A stretch of DNA of 48,739 nucleotides. It comes from Coprococcus sp. (GTDB taxonomy: Bacteria > Bacillota > Clostridia > Lachnospirales > Lachnospiraceae). Numbering within the stretch: position 1 is the stretch's first letter; each line of letters begins with the position of its first letter. The stretch is taken from contig JAGBHU010000049.1 in the NCBI GenBank assembly GCA_017935345.1, forward strand, positions 1 to 48,739, read 5' to 3'. Positions 35,237 to 44,477 of the stretch are shown piece by piece. A program made the position numbers and the translations under genes. Below the pieces are notes generated by a model. It made no database searches. It saw nothing but the letters and a program-made list of their open reading frames with translations, and was not told the origin of the DNA.

Positions 35237-37690
35237 CTATCTTCTCCTTATTGCCCTTGTAGCGGCACTTTTTGCCGCTCTGGTTGTTCCCTTATACGGA
35301 ATAACAATATATCTGTTTCTTGTTCCCGTCACCGCTTTCGTATCTATATATGAGGTCGTTGGTGATTTCACATTTGCAATTATTTTATAGTTTTTATTAT
35401 CTGTACTTTTATATATCCTATATCCAGTGGCATATTTTACGGAGCTCCATCTTACCTTGATTCCTGCATCTTTATTTGCCGCCTTTACCGTTGTTGTATC
35501 CAGTCTGGTAATGGACCTGCTGTTTCCTGCACTGCCAAGCGTCCTGCCTTTCACAGCCCTTACAACATACTTATATTTCTTTCCGGCCTTCGCCTTTTTA
35601 TCTACATAAGATACCTTCGTACCGCCTGCTATCTTCGCTATACATTTATATGAAGAATTGCCGGTTTTTCTGTAAACCCTATAGCCGGTGGCACCTTTTA
35701 TCCTGCTCCATCGAAGGCTGACACCCTCTGCGGCATTTTTTGTCGATTTTAGTTTCGCCTTTGCAAGCTTTATCTTGTAGGTAAGGACTACCGTTCCGGT
35801 ACAGTTTTCTTTTCCTGTTATCGTTACCTTGGCGGTTCCTACTCTGTTATATCCTGAATATTTCACGGTATAATTATCTGCCGATATTCCTTTTATTACA
35901 ACAGACGGTTTGCATGCTCTTCCCTGATACGTATAAGCTGTTTTAGACAGTTTTATTGTCTTTCTTGCCAAATCCGTCTTTGCAACATTCAGTATAAAGG
36001 AAACTTTCCTTCCAAAGAATTTGTCTGTCTCCTGAATCTCCGCCGTAATGGTACAATGTCCTGAACCGACGATATGGACAACGCCACTTGAATTTACTCT
36101 CGCAACTTTGGTATCACTGGATGTATAGCTTATCAAGCCGTCTGAATTATCTGAAAGCTCATTTGTGAAGTCAGCGCTTCCATACGACTTATTGACTGTC
36201 TTACTCTTAAAGCTGAGTATCGGTGTTACCTTTTCCTGCCACGGTCTTTTATCAGGGTTTGGCTCAATGGTTCCTCCTCCGCGTTTCGAAAGCTTCATAT
36301 CGTCAAAATATGTATGAAGATTGACATAACCATTTCCGTAATAATCATCCCAGCCACGGTCTCCCAAATCAACTGCATATTCTGACAATCTTTGCTCCAC
36401 GGTCATTGTATCGGCATCTGCTTCTACCATTTTGATATATGCCACCGCCGCCGCCATATGCGGTGCTGCCATGGAAGTTCCACTCATTACCTGCTCTCCA
36501 TTCAGATAATTAGACAATACATTTGTTCCGGGTGCCGCATAATCTACGGTAAATCCATAGTTTGAATATGACTCTGAAAACTTGCCGCTCTTATCCATCG
36601 CCGTAACCGTAAGCACCTGATGATTATTTGCAGGATATGCATACCTTACATCGGCTTTTTTATTTCCTGCCGCACAACATATAACAATACCCTGAGATGA
36701 TGCCCTGTCTATTAATTCATCAAGGAAATGATATGTCTCTGCATTTGTTCCGTTCCATCCAAGACTCATATTAATGACATCTGCATCCGTCTCTATGGCA
36801 TGCTCAAGCGCTGTTGTAATTGCTGTCGTACATATTTTGCTGTAACTGTAGTCATTCTTATAATCATCATCAAAACAACGAAGCACCATAAGCTGTACAT
36901 TTTCCGGCGTCGCACCTGCTATAATTCCTGCCACATGCGTACCATGTCCTATATTATCAATAATATTACTGTTTCCTGAATAGAAATTATAGCTGTTCTC
37001 CGTATCTATTCTTCCACTAAATATATCGTGATTGGGATTAATACCGCTGTCAATGATTGCAACCGTTACTTCTTTGTTGATATCATAGTAATCATACTCT
37101 GCTTTCAGATAGTCCATACCCATGTAGGATACCCCCCATGACAGGGCATCTACAGGTTCTATTCCTTCCATATCCATAAGCATATCATCTGTTTCAATGA
37201 GCTCATCAGGGAAACAGTTGTCCTTGCCATAATCCGCCTGAATACGATAATATGCCTGTTCCGTTGCCTCAGCAGTTGCAAATGTAAGCACATATTCATC
37301 AAATGCATCGTAGTGTGCTATATCGGTTGCACCATATGTCTCCTGCAAATCGTCAGCAATCAGTATCAGTCTCTTGAGCGCAAATCTCGGATTATCTGTA
37401 TAAATATCAACATTGGATAATGTATCATCTATATTTAATAATTCTGCCATCTCAACAGCACTATCGGCTTCTTCAATGATTTCCGCTACTTCGGCAGTCC
37501 CATCGGCTTCTTCAATGAGTTCTGCTACTTCAGCAGTCCCGTCAGCCTCTTCAATGAGTTCTGCTACTTCGGCAGTCCCGTCTGTCTTGGCAGCTTCCTC
37601 TGCTCCATGGACGAATTCTATATCACCATATCCTGTTATCAATACCGCAGTTATTGTAGCTGCGAGCCATCCCTTCAATATTCTCTTCAT
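35237..37690 (-). CDS. Secreted subtilisin-like serine protease (S8) with C-terminal surface modules
   Basis: An 817-residue exported protease. It has a signal peptide (1-29), three 13-residue repeats DGTAEVAELIEEA (37-75), a prodomain to about 185, and then the S8 catalytic domain: Asp214 in VAIIDSGINPNHD, His249 in IGHGTHVAGI, oxyanion Asn343 in CAAGN and Ser406 in SGTSMAAPHMA. The full triad is present. From about 485 there are Big/cadherin-like modules (ISYTSSDTKVARVNSSG) and two fibronectin-III-like repeats (GVSLRWSRIKGATGYRVYRK; WSSVKYATGYRIYKS) of the type seen in the surface proteins at 2371-7154. The repeats may bind the protein to the cell surface. An extended -10 (TGTTATAAT, 37724-37729) and AGGAGG support the start. 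Confidence 0.92.
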   Translation of the reverse strand: MKRILKGWLAATITAVLITGYGDIEFVHGAEEAAKTDGTAEVAELIEEADGTAEVAELIEEADGTAEVAEIIEEADSAVEMAELLNIDDTLSNVDIYTDNPRFALKRLILIADDLQETYGATDIAHYDAFDEYVLTFATAEATEQAYYRIQADYGKDNCFPDELIETDDMLMDMEGIEPVDALSWGVSYMGMDYLKAEYDYYDINKEVTVAIIDSGINPNHDIFSGRIDTENSYNFYSGNSNIIDNIGHGTHVAGIIAGATPENVQLMVLRCFDDDYKNDYSYSKICTTAITTALEHAIETDADVINMSLGWNGTNAETYHFLDELIDRASSQGIVICCAAGNKKADVRYAYPANNHQVLTVTAMDKSGKFSESYSNYGFTVDYAAPGTNVLSNYLNGEQVMSGTSMAAPHMAAAVAYIKMVEADADTMTVEQRLSEYAVDLGDRGWDDYYGNGYVNLHTYFDDMKLSKRGGGTIEPNPDKRPWQEKVTPILSFKSKTVNKSYGSADFTNELSDNSDGLISYTSSDTKVARVNSSGVVHIVGSGHCTITAEIQETDKFFGRKVSFILNVAKTDLARKTIKLSKTAYTYQGRACKPSVVIKGISADNYTVKYSGYNRVGTAKVTITGKENCTGTVVLTYKIKLAKAKLKSTKNAAEGVSLRWSRIKGATGYRVYRKTGNSSYKCIAKIAGGTKVSYVDKKAKAGKKYKYVVRAVKGRTLGSAGNSRSITRLDTTTVKAANKDAGIKVRWSSVKYATGYRIYKSTDNKNYKIIANVKSPTTSYIDTKAVTGTRNRYIVIPYKGTTRAAKSAATRAIRRR
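37466..37582 (-). repeat. 39-bp in-frame tandem repeat, three copies
   Basis: Three 39-bp units encode DGTAEVAELIEEA (residues 37-75; the third has EII), plus a degenerate fourth. The copies are nearly identical at DNA level, so the array is recent or kept uniform and can change length by 13 residues without breaking the frame. Confidence 0.85.
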
Positions 37691-37807
37691 ACTATCAGCC
37701 TCCTAAAAATGCTAATTACTTTTATTATAACAAAGAAACAGGAAATCTGCATTATTTTTATGTCAGAAATTCCCTGATAATTGATATGAATTGCATATTT
37801 TAATTTT

Positions 37808-37863
37808 AAAAAGCAAGAGCAGCGTATTCATCAAACCAACCGTTTCATGAAAACCCTGCTCTT
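37808..37863 (-). terminator. Terminator of the uracil permease gene
   Basis: On the minus strand AAGAGCAG...CTGCTCTT (8 bp, with a large inner loop of about 33 nt) is followed by GCTTTTTAAAA. It starts 28 nt beyond the permease stop. Confidence 0.6.
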
Positions 37864-37890
37864 AATGATAGTGCTATTCATTTTTGATGT

Positions 37891-39243
37891 CTATTTTCCT
37901 GCTTCCATCTGTTCAGCATTTTCAGAGAACTCATAATCCTTTCCCGGAAGAATGGCATTTAACACAATTCCAAGTATCGCTGCTATTGCAAGTGCGGTAA
38001 GGGTAATCGATGTTTCTCCTACCATAAACGTAATTCCGTCTCCAAAGCCCAGTCCACTAACCAGAATAACAGCTGCAACGATAAGATTTCTTGACTTTGT
38101 AAAGTCTACCTTATTTTCTACTACATTTCTTACACCAATCGCAGAAATCATACCATAAAGCATGAAGCTGACACCACCTATAATTGATTTCGGAAGTGAA
38201 CCGATACAATCTGCTATCTTTGGTGAAAAGCTAAGCAGAATGGCATATACTGCCGCCAGCCGTACCACCCTTGGGTCGTATACCTTACTAAGCTCAAGAA
38301 CACCTGTATTTTCCCCATATGTGGTATTTGCAGGACCGCCAAAAGCCGCCGAAAGGGATGTAGCCAAACCATCACCGATCAGTGTTCTGTGAAGTCCCGG
38401 GTCAGAAATAAAATTTTTACCTGTGGTTGCTGATATGGCTGATATATCACCGATATGCTCCATCATAGTTGCCAGCGCGATAGGTGCCATAACAAGGATT
38501 GCCGTCAAATTGAACTTGCAAATCTGAAATGGTTGAAGCGCTACCCAGTCAGCCTTTGCCACCTCTGTGAAATTTAATATGGCAGAGCCATCGGGATTCT
38601 GTATGCCGCACTTATATAAAATGAACGCTACAGCATATGATATTACAACACCCATCAGAATCGGTATTATTTTAAACATCCCTTTTCCCCAGATATTAAA
38701 TACAAGGATAACGGCAAATGCCGTAATGGCAAGTATCCAATTTGTCTTTGCATTATTGACAGCAGACGGAGCAAGACTAAGTCCGATACAAATAATGATA
38801 GGTCCTGTTACAACAGGCGGAAGAAATCTCATAACCCTCTTTACGCCCACAAGCTTAACGATAAGTGCCAGTACAAGATAAAGTGCACCTGCTACTACAA
38901 TTCCTCCACATGCATATGGCAGCTTCTCTCCCATCGTCATATCCTTAAATATACCCGTATTAAGCTGAGATACCGTATAAAATCCGCCAAGGAACGCAAA
39001 CGAGGAACCAAGGAATGCAGGTACTTTTAACCTTGTACACAGATGGAAGAACAATGTTCCTATACCTGCGCAAAGAAGCGTTACCTGAATGGACAATCCT
39101 TCTCCTTCAAAATAACCATCTACAAGAATTGGCACAAGGATGGTTGCACCAAACATGGCAAACATATGCTGAAGTCCAAGTAAAAGCATCTTTGGCACAC
39201 CCATACTCCTTGCATCATAAATAATTTCTTTCTCCTGATTCAT
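37891..39243 (-). CDS. uraA: Uracil permease (NCS2 family)
   Basis: Takes up uracil with protons. Started at ATG 39243 (GGGAG at 8 nt) the product has 450 residues; an in-frame ATG 16 codons upstream lacks a ribosome binding site. Twelve or more hydrophobic segments are visible. Family signatures: GLQHMFAMFGATILVPIL at the N-terminus; SSFAFLGGF; VTGPIIICIGLSLAPSA, the NCS2 motif region; MEHIGDISAISATTG with the conserved Glu; and GGPANTTYGENTGVL with the second Glu/Asn site. No PyrR-binding attenuator was recognised in the leader, only a perfect palindrome GCCATATATGGC at 39300-39311. Confidence 0.93.
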   Translation of the reverse strand: MNQEKEIIYDARSMGVPKMLLLGLQHMFAMFGATILVPILVDGYFEGEGLSIQVTLLCAGIGTLFFHLCTRLKVPAFLGSSFAFLGGFYTVSQLNTGIFKDMTMGEKLPYACGGIVVAGALYLVLALIVKLVGVKRVMRFLPPVVTGPIIICIGLSLAPSAVNNAKTNWILAITAFAVILVFNIWGKGMFKIIPILMGVVISYAVAFILYKCGIQNPDGSAILNFTEVAKADWVALQPFQICKFNLTAILVMAPIALATMMEHIGDISAISATTGKNFISDPGLHRTLIGDGLATSLSAAFGGPANTTYGENTGVLELSKVYDPRVVRLAAVYAILLSFSPKIADCIGSLPKSIIGGVSFMLYGMISAIGVRNVVENKVDFTKSRNLIVAAVILVSGLGFGDGITFMVGETSITLTALAIAAILGIVLNAILPGKDYEFSENAEQMEAGK

Positions 39244-39327
39244 ATCACACTCTCCCTCTTTCGTTAATGTCTGTGCTACTGTAGACCACACGGCAGCTTG
39301 CCATATATGGCTGCTACACTAACTCTC

Positions 39328-39357
39328 ATTATCACACATGACACATAGCTTTCGCAA
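39328..39357 (-). promoter_or_regulatory. Putative promoter of uracil permease
   Basis: On the minus strand TTGCGA (39352-39357), an 18-nt spacer and GATAAT (39328-39333). This would give a leader of about 78 nt containing the GCCATATATGGC palindrome. Confidence 0.42.
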
Positions 39358-39388
39358 GCAGAGATTTTACAAATATGATATTTTAATA

Positions 39389-41665
39389 TTATTCCACATT
39401 TTTCAATGCTTCATCCATAGGAATCCTTTTTATCTTTCGCATCTGGAATAATGACACAAATACATAACACAGGATACTAAGAATAAACATTTCAATGTAT
39501 ATGCCCGGTTTTATCCACATAACCAGCCAGCCCTTCACAAAATCCTTCATCATGGTAAAATACAGATATCCAATTACATATCTTGCCACTACAATTCCAA
39601 GAACCGAAGATAAAATAACCATTACGGTTGTGGACATAAGATACAACTGATTAATTTCATGATTTTCATAGCCAAGTATCTTGGTCATGGAAATCGGTAC
39701 CGTATTCCTTTCTACGATAAGCTTTGTCAGCAGATATACAAGCAGGATAAACATCACCACTGCAAATACATCAACGAGATAAAACATTTTTCCCATGGAT
39801 CTGTCAAGTTGCCTGGATACCTTTGTCAAATCCTCTCTTGTAATTTGGGTTGCGATATACGCCTCATCAATATCTTTCAATTCTTCATCCGAAAAATATC
39901 CCGTAAAATATTCTTCATCCTTTTCAAATATTTCTCTAAAGTCCTCATCATTTATAAATACAGATAACACAGATGGATATGTGCATATTTCAGATATCGT
40001 AAAGCTATAAGTAACATCCGTATATAATGCCTTTAAATGAATTGTATCGCCTGTTTTTAGTCGATATTTCTCTGCATATCCATCCGAAATCATAACACCG
40101 TCCGTTGGCAGTGAATGCTCAAAATATGCACTGTCCTTATTGATTCCAAATACTGTTATTTCCTCTGCCGCCTCCTCCTCATCTGTTTCGAGCGTTACGG
40201 CACAGTATTTTTCAGCCTTTTCATTTACCGTTTCTACAGGAGCCTTAAGAACATACTGATATTCTGCTATCATATTTTCAATCGTCTCCTCCTGAAAATG
40301 GTCGAGCAACGGATGCATCATAAGACCAAACATCAATAAAACATGGGCAAAGCATATCCCTACAACAAGCATAATATAGTTCGGTATATTTTGTAAGATA
40401 ACCCTGATTCTGAATCTGTTAAAAAACTTGAAATGCGGCAATTTGACTGCCTTTTTTCTCTTCGTTCTGGATAAATCACGTCTTAAAAACCGAAGCGGCG
40501 AGAGCTTTAACATTCTTCCTATGATAACAAGATTGATTACCAGCATTATTATAATAGGAACTGCCGTCGTAAGTATAAAAGCATCTGCATTCCACAGCGT
40601 TGTATATTGAGTAAGGCTGTAGCTTCCATAGTACATACCTGCCGCCACATCTTTAAATACAGTATAACCGAGAATATTTCCGACAATCGCAGCAACTATC
40701 GTAACAAAAACCGGAAGTGAAATATAGTGTATCAGTAATTCGCCTCTTGTATAACCGGATGCCCGTAATGTACCTATCGTTGCAGCTTCCTTTGATATGG
40801 TATTGTTTATGGTAACCGCAAATATAAATGCCAAAATGGCGATAATAATGTACATCAGTGTAGCCATCATGGAGCGGTCTTTCCCCATATCTTCTCCTGC
40901 AAATTTTATCGCCTGATTCAAATACCTTGGTACAAAGGTTTCAAGCTCTCCATACTTGTAAATGGTCTCCAACAGCTCTTCTGACATGTCCTTCTCCTCC
41001 GTATCATCAGAAGGCTCATTTTTATCATATTTCCATGCATAGAGAAAATGCTCAAAGTTCCTGTCATCTTTTTCATATTCCTCATACCTGTTATCTGTTA
41101 CGATTGCTACTCCGAATAACATTGCGTCAAACATCGTATCATTGTTATTCGAAAACATTGTACTATAATCGCTAAGGGCAACATAACCTGATATCGTATA
41201 TTCCATGTCATCTACATCTATCCTGTCTCCGACCTCAAGATTATTATTCTCTGCATACATTCTGTCTATGGCAATTTCATCATCCGCAGCCGGAAGTCTG
41301 CCCTCCATAATACATACCTTATTCACTTCCGTACGGTTTTTAAATATTCTAAGGGTGCTGTCTGCTTCTGCATCCTGTATGTCGGTTACGGTCTTATCAT
41401 AATAACTGATGTCATATACACTGACAGCTTTATCCATAAGGGCTTTTTCAAGCTCATCCGTTATCTCTGCTTTCAATTCAAAATGGCCATTTTCAATATT
41501 GTAATCCTCGAAGCTGTTGTTATATGTATGAACCATGCTGTTTGCCGCAACAAGAAAACCTGATATAAAACCAATGGAGGCTGTCATAAATAAAAATATC
41601 ACCAAATATTTTCCGATATCCGATATCAATTCTTTCGGAATGCGTTTCCATAATGGATTTTTCAT
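39389..41665 (-). CDS. ABC transporter permease, FtsX/MacB type
   Basis: A 758-residue membrane protein with the two-half FtsX architecture: one segment near residue 20, a large extracytoplasmic domain (45-265), three segments (about 265-400), a second single segment (about 425-450), another extracytoplasmic domain and three C-terminal segments. The half signatures TISKEAATIGTLRASGYTRGEL and IVERNTVPISMTKILGYENHEI are the coupling regions that contact the ATPase. Start ATG 41665 is chosen for AAGGAGG at 6 nt. It lies 11 nt after the ATPase gene. Such exporters often handle lipids, peptides or antibiotics; the substrate here is unknown. Confidence 0.88.
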   Translation of the reverse strand: MKNPLWKRIPKELISDIGKYLVIFLFMTASIGFISGFLVAANSMVHTYNNSFEDYNIENGHFELKAEITDELEKALMDKAVSVYDISYYDKTVTDIQDAEADSTLRIFKNRTEVNKVCIMEGRLPAADDEIAIDRMYAENNNLEVGDRIDVDDMEYTISGYVALSDYSTMFSNNNDTMFDAMLFGVAIVTDNRYEEYEKDDRNFEHFLYAWKYDKNEPSDDTEEKDMSEELLETIYKYGELETFVPRYLNQAIKFAGEDMGKDRSMMATLMYIIIAILAFIFAVTINNTISKEAATIGTLRASGYTRGELLIHYISLPVFVTIVAAIVGNILGYTVFKDVAAGMYYGSYSLTQYTTLWNADAFILTTAVPIIIMLVINLVIIGRMLKLSPLRFLRRDLSRTKRKKAVKLPHFKFFNRFRIRVILQNIPNYIMLVVGICFAHVLLMFGLMMHPLLDHFQEETIENMIAEYQYVLKAPVETVNEKAEKYCAVTLETDEEEAAEEITVFGINKDSAYFEHSLPTDGVMISDGYAEKYRLKTGDTIHLKALYTDVTYSFTISEICTYPSVLSVFINDEDFREIFEKDEEYFTGYFSDEELKDIDEAYIATQITREDLTKVSRQLDRSMGKMFYLVDVFAVVMFILLVYLLTKLIVERNTVPISMTKILGYENHEINQLYLMSTTVMVILSSVLGIVVARYVIGYLYFTMMKDFVKGWLVMWIKPGIYIEMFILSILCYVFVSLFQMRKIKRIPMDEALKNVE

Positions 41666-41676
41666 AATCTGCCTCC

Positions 41677-42387
41677 TTACCACTCAAGCTCTTCTGCCAT
41701 CAGTTTGCTTTCATTGACAATATTGTGTCGAATCTGTCCGTCACGAAGCTTGATAACTCTGTCCGCCATATTCTTGATTGCATCATTGTGGGTAACCATA
41801 ACGATTGTGCTCCTATATTTCTTATTTACTTCTTCAATCAACCTAAGAATTTCCTTTGAAGTTTTATAATCAAGGGCACCTGTCGGCTCGTCACAAAGCA
41901 GAATATCCGGATTCTTCACAATCGCTCTGCCGATAGAGGTTCGCTGCTGCTGTCCGCCGGAAAGCTGATTCGGCAGCTTATGCCGATGCTCATATAATCC
42001 AAGCGTTCTAAGCAAATCATCCACATCAAGAGGATTATCACTTAAGTATGCACCCACTTCTATATTTTCCTTAACATTTAAGTTTGGAATCAGATTATAC
42101 ATCTGAAATACATAACCAAGGTGTTTACGTCGATATCTTGTCAATGCCTTTTCATCCATATCTGCCGTTTTCTCTCCACCGATTGATATATATCCTGAAT
42201 CAGCTGCATCAATTCCACCTATAATATTGAGCAATGTGGATTTTCCCGAACCTGACGGACCAAGTAATACACAAAACTCTCCCTTTTCCACAGAGAAGTC
42301 AATTCCTTTCAAAACCTCTGTTTTGTTATCACCGCTTCCAAAGCTTTTCCTTAAATTACTGATTTTCAAAAATTCCTGCTTTTCCAT
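41677..42387 (-). CDS. ABC transporter ATP-binding protein, LolD/MacB type
   Basis: A 236-residue ATPase partner of the FtsX-type permease downstream. Walker A is GPSGSGKST (43-51), Q-loop FQMYNLIPNLNVKENI, signature LSGGQQQRTSIGRAI, Walker B ILLCDEPTGALD and H-loop MVTHNDAI. The TGALD motif is typical of the MacB/LolD group. Start ATG 42387 is preferred, with AAGGAGG at 5 nt; an in-frame ATG at 42438 would lie inside the TetR-like operator region. It is the first gene of a two-gene operon with promoter 42460-42488. Confidence 0.95.
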   Translation of the reverse strand: MEKQEFLKISNLRKSFGSGDNKTEVLKGIDFSVEKGEFCVLLGPSGSGKSTLLNIIGGIDAADSGYISIGGEKTADMDEKALTRYRRKHLGYVFQMYNLIPNLNVKENIEVGAYLSDNPLDVDDLLRTLGLYEHRHKLPNQLSGGQQQRTSIGRAIVKNPDILLCDEPTGALDYKTSKEILRLIEEVNKKYRSTIVMVTHNDAIKNMADRVIKLRDGQIRHNIVNESKLMAEELEW

Positions 42388-42439
42388 TTTGGCCTCCTTC
42401 ATAGAATCAATATGTAATCGTCTTTGTTGTTTTATCATT

Positions 42440-42453
42440 TGAACAATCGTTCA
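42440..42453 (-). promoter_or_regulatory. TetR-type palindrome over the start site of the FtsX-type ABC operon
   Basis: TGAAC-GATT-GTTCA on the minus strand is a perfect 5-bp inverted repeat, 6 nt downstream of the -10 box. Its place at the transcription start suggests a repressor site. No TetR-family gene is in the window. Confidence 0.55.
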
Positions 42454-42459
42454 TATAAT

Positions 42460-42488
42460 AAAATAATATGTTTTTGCTTGTCTGTCAA
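42460..42488 (-). promoter_or_regulatory. Promoter of the FtsX-type ABC operon
   Basis: On the minus strand a perfect TTGACA (42483-42488), a 17-nt spacer and TATTTT (42460-42465), about 75 nt before the ATPase ATG. Upstream of the -35, at 42516-42531, lies a second perfect inverted repeat GTTAGT-TTTG-ACTAAC. Confidence 0.65.
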
Positions 42489-42590
42489 CACAAAATTCCC
42501 AGATTTTTAACTTTTGTTAGTTTTGACTAACTTAATGTTATTTTAACAATTTTTTTTAACAAAAAAAACAGTTTTATTAATAAATTAATA

Positions 42591-43145
42591 TCAATAAAGC
42601 TGCTTTTCAAATTCATATTCTTTTATTTCACAATTTTTTATCCCGAAAGCTGCATATTCTTCATTTGTCATATCATGGAAATACGACTGGATTACTCTGG
42701 ATATACCATTATGCGCTACAAGAAGATATGTTTTGTAGTCCGCCTCCTCTTTTAGCTCATCAAGCAGATTATATATCCGCTGACATAGATGCAGCATGGT
42801 TTCACCACCATTATAATGGTCTATGAAATGTGTTTTTGCCTGCCCGAACTCCAGTCCATTTCTTGCAGTACCCTCATAATGACCAAAGTTCTGTTCCTTA
42901 AGCCTCGGCTCCTCTCTCATCGGAATCCCTGTTTGCTCCGATATATGTCGGGCTGTTTCAGCTGCTCTGATAAGCGGAGAATAGAGTATTTCATCGATAT
43001 GATACGTCCCTGTTTTTATCATTTTCCCCAATTTTACAGCCTGCTCATGTCCAAGCTCCGTCAGCTCTATATCGGTAGCTCCGCAAATTTTATTTTCTAC
43101 ATTCCATATGGTTTGTCCATGTCGTGTAAAATACAATTTTCCCAA
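42591..43145 (-). CDS. Histidine phosphatase family protein
   Basis: A 184-residue phosphoglycerate-mutase-like phosphatase. The phospho-acceptor is His9 in FTRHGQTIWN. Conserved ILYSPLIRAAETA supplies the second Arg, LKEQNFGHYEG the Glu region, and LLVAHNGISRVI the second His. Its length fits CobC/YhfR-like enzymes. The start codon is TTG (43145), with a purine-rich GAGAGGA upstream. The substrate cannot be told from sequence. It lies 73 nt after the FtsH-like gene. Confidence 0.88.
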   Translation of the reverse strand: MGKLYFTRHGQTIWNVENKICGATDIELTELGHEQAVKLGKMIKTGTYHIDEILYSPLIRAAETARHISEQTGIPMREEPRLKEQNFGHYEGTARNGLEFGQAKTHFIDHYNGGETMLHLCQRIYNLLDELKEEADYKTYLLVAHNGISRVIQSYFHDMTNEEYAAFGIKNCEIKEYEFEKQLY

Positions 43146-43218
43146 TTTCTCTTATCCTCTCACAGACACATCTTTATATATATCCCTGCTTACATCTTTT
43201 ATCTACACCCTCAGGAGA

Positions 43219-44391
43219 TTACTGCATATTGATTATCTTTAATGCTGCATTCACATCAGCCTCATTTATCGTATCACTGTTTCGTCTGTCTGCTGCCATC
43301 AACGCTTCATTTATGATCGTCTCAATCTGAGCACAGCTTCTTCCCTTCATAAACGCCGCCAGTTTCTCCTTCGGTATCGTATCTGCCAATTTCCGATTAC
43401 CAAGATACATATTGATAAGCTGGTTTATCGTCAGAATATCAGGATTATCTATCTTATACTTCCTGTCAAATCTTCCTGACCTAATTAATGCCGCATCCAG
43501 ATTTGTTATATTATTTGTCGCTCCTATAACAAGGATTCCCGATTCATTCTGCTCAAATCCATCAAGTTCATTAAGCAGCGCTGTTATCATTCTGTTATTT
43601 TCCTTATCAATAGCCTGTCCGGCATAATTTCTTGCTTCTCCGATACCGTCAAATTCATCAATGAATATGATGCAGGGCCTTGATTTTCTTGCCTTCTTAA
43701 ATAATGCCTTTATCTTGGAAGGTCCTATAGACATATACATACTCTGAAAATCCGTTGCCTTGGTTGCAATAAAATTCATTCCCGCCTCTCCGGCTAAAGC
43801 TCTTGCAAACAAAGTCTTGCCGTTTCCGGGCGGTCCTACCAGAAGAACACCTTTGGGTTGCCGAATCCCCTGATTTTTGTAATTTTCCGGAGACTTCAGG
43901 AGTTCCACAAGCTGTTTCATATCCGCCTTGAGCTTGTCCATCCCTGCAATATCGTCAAAAGAGGCATCCACATGCCGTATTACTTTAAATTGTCTTCCCA
44001 GCTTAAACACCAAAAAGATGACTGCTCCACCAAGTATAGCCACAAATATAATATCAAATACGATATCCATGACAATATAAAATATATCGACGCCATTACT
44101 CTCTGTAACAGCTACACCATGAAGCAGCATTTGTTCTTTGAATCTGTCATAATCCGGATTATCTGTTACATACTGCGTATCAATATCTTTTTTCAGGATA
44201 AAATATACTTTATCTCCGTCTATGACAGCCTCTTCTATCTGGTTATTCTCCAAATATTTTGCAAATTCCGTATATTCTATTTCTGTGCCTTTATCCTTAT
44301 TTACGCCCCATATACATATCATAACCAGTATGAATATCAAACCAATCACGATATATAGTAGTCTTGTGAGCCTCTTTTTATGAATATTCAT
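43219..44391 (-). CDS. FtsH-like membrane AAA ATPase lacking the M41 protease domain
   Basis: A 390-residue membrane AAA protein. The order matches FtsH up to the lid: a transmembrane segment (11-29), an extracytoplasmic FtsH_ext-like domain (35-100; EIEYTEFAKYLENNQIEEAV), a second membrane segment (104-130), then the AAA module with Walker A GPPGNGKT (186-193), Walker B IIFIDEFDGI (241-250), sensor GATNN and Arg fingers in RSGRFDR (304-310), followed by a short lid. The zinc protease domain with HEAGH, normally another 200 residues, is absent; the frame stops naturally. The pore loop is DFQSMYMSIG instead of DFVEMFVGVG, keeping an aromatic residue. It may unfold membrane proteins or work with a separate protease. 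Confidence 0.88.
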   Translation of the reverse strand: MNIHKKRLTRLLYIVIGLIFILVMICIWGVNKDKGTEIEYTEFAKYLENNQIEEAVIDGDKVYFILKKDIDTQYVTDNPDYDRFKEQMLLHGVAVTESNGVDIFYIVMDIVFDIIFVAILGGAVIFLVFKLGRQFKVIRHVDASFDDIAGMDKLKADMKQLVELLKSPENYKNQGIRQPKGVLLVGPPGNGKTLFARALAGEAGMNFIATKATDFQSMYMSIGPSKIKALFKKARKSRPCIIFIDEFDGIGEARNYAGQAIDKENNRMITALLNELDGFEQNESGILVIGATNNITNLDAALIRSGRFDRKYKIDNPDILTINQLINMYLGNRKLADTIPKEKLAAFMKGRSCAQIETIINEALMAADRRNSDTINEADVNAALKIINMQ

Positions 44392-44477
44392 CGATAAACC
44401 TCTATTTGCAAATGCTGCTAAACATTATCTGAAAAATACCGTCTTACCTTACAAAAATATACGGACAAGCGGTTACA

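Noticed and set aside
37413-37706. A 97-residue plus-strand ORF with regular Ser/Ala repeats
   Set aside because: It is the antisense of the 39-bp repeat in the subtilase gene.
39292-39388. PyrR-type attenuator or uracil riboswitch before the permease
   Set aside because: Only a 12-bp palindrome was seen; no PyrR-binding loop and no terminator/antiterminator pair could be drawn.
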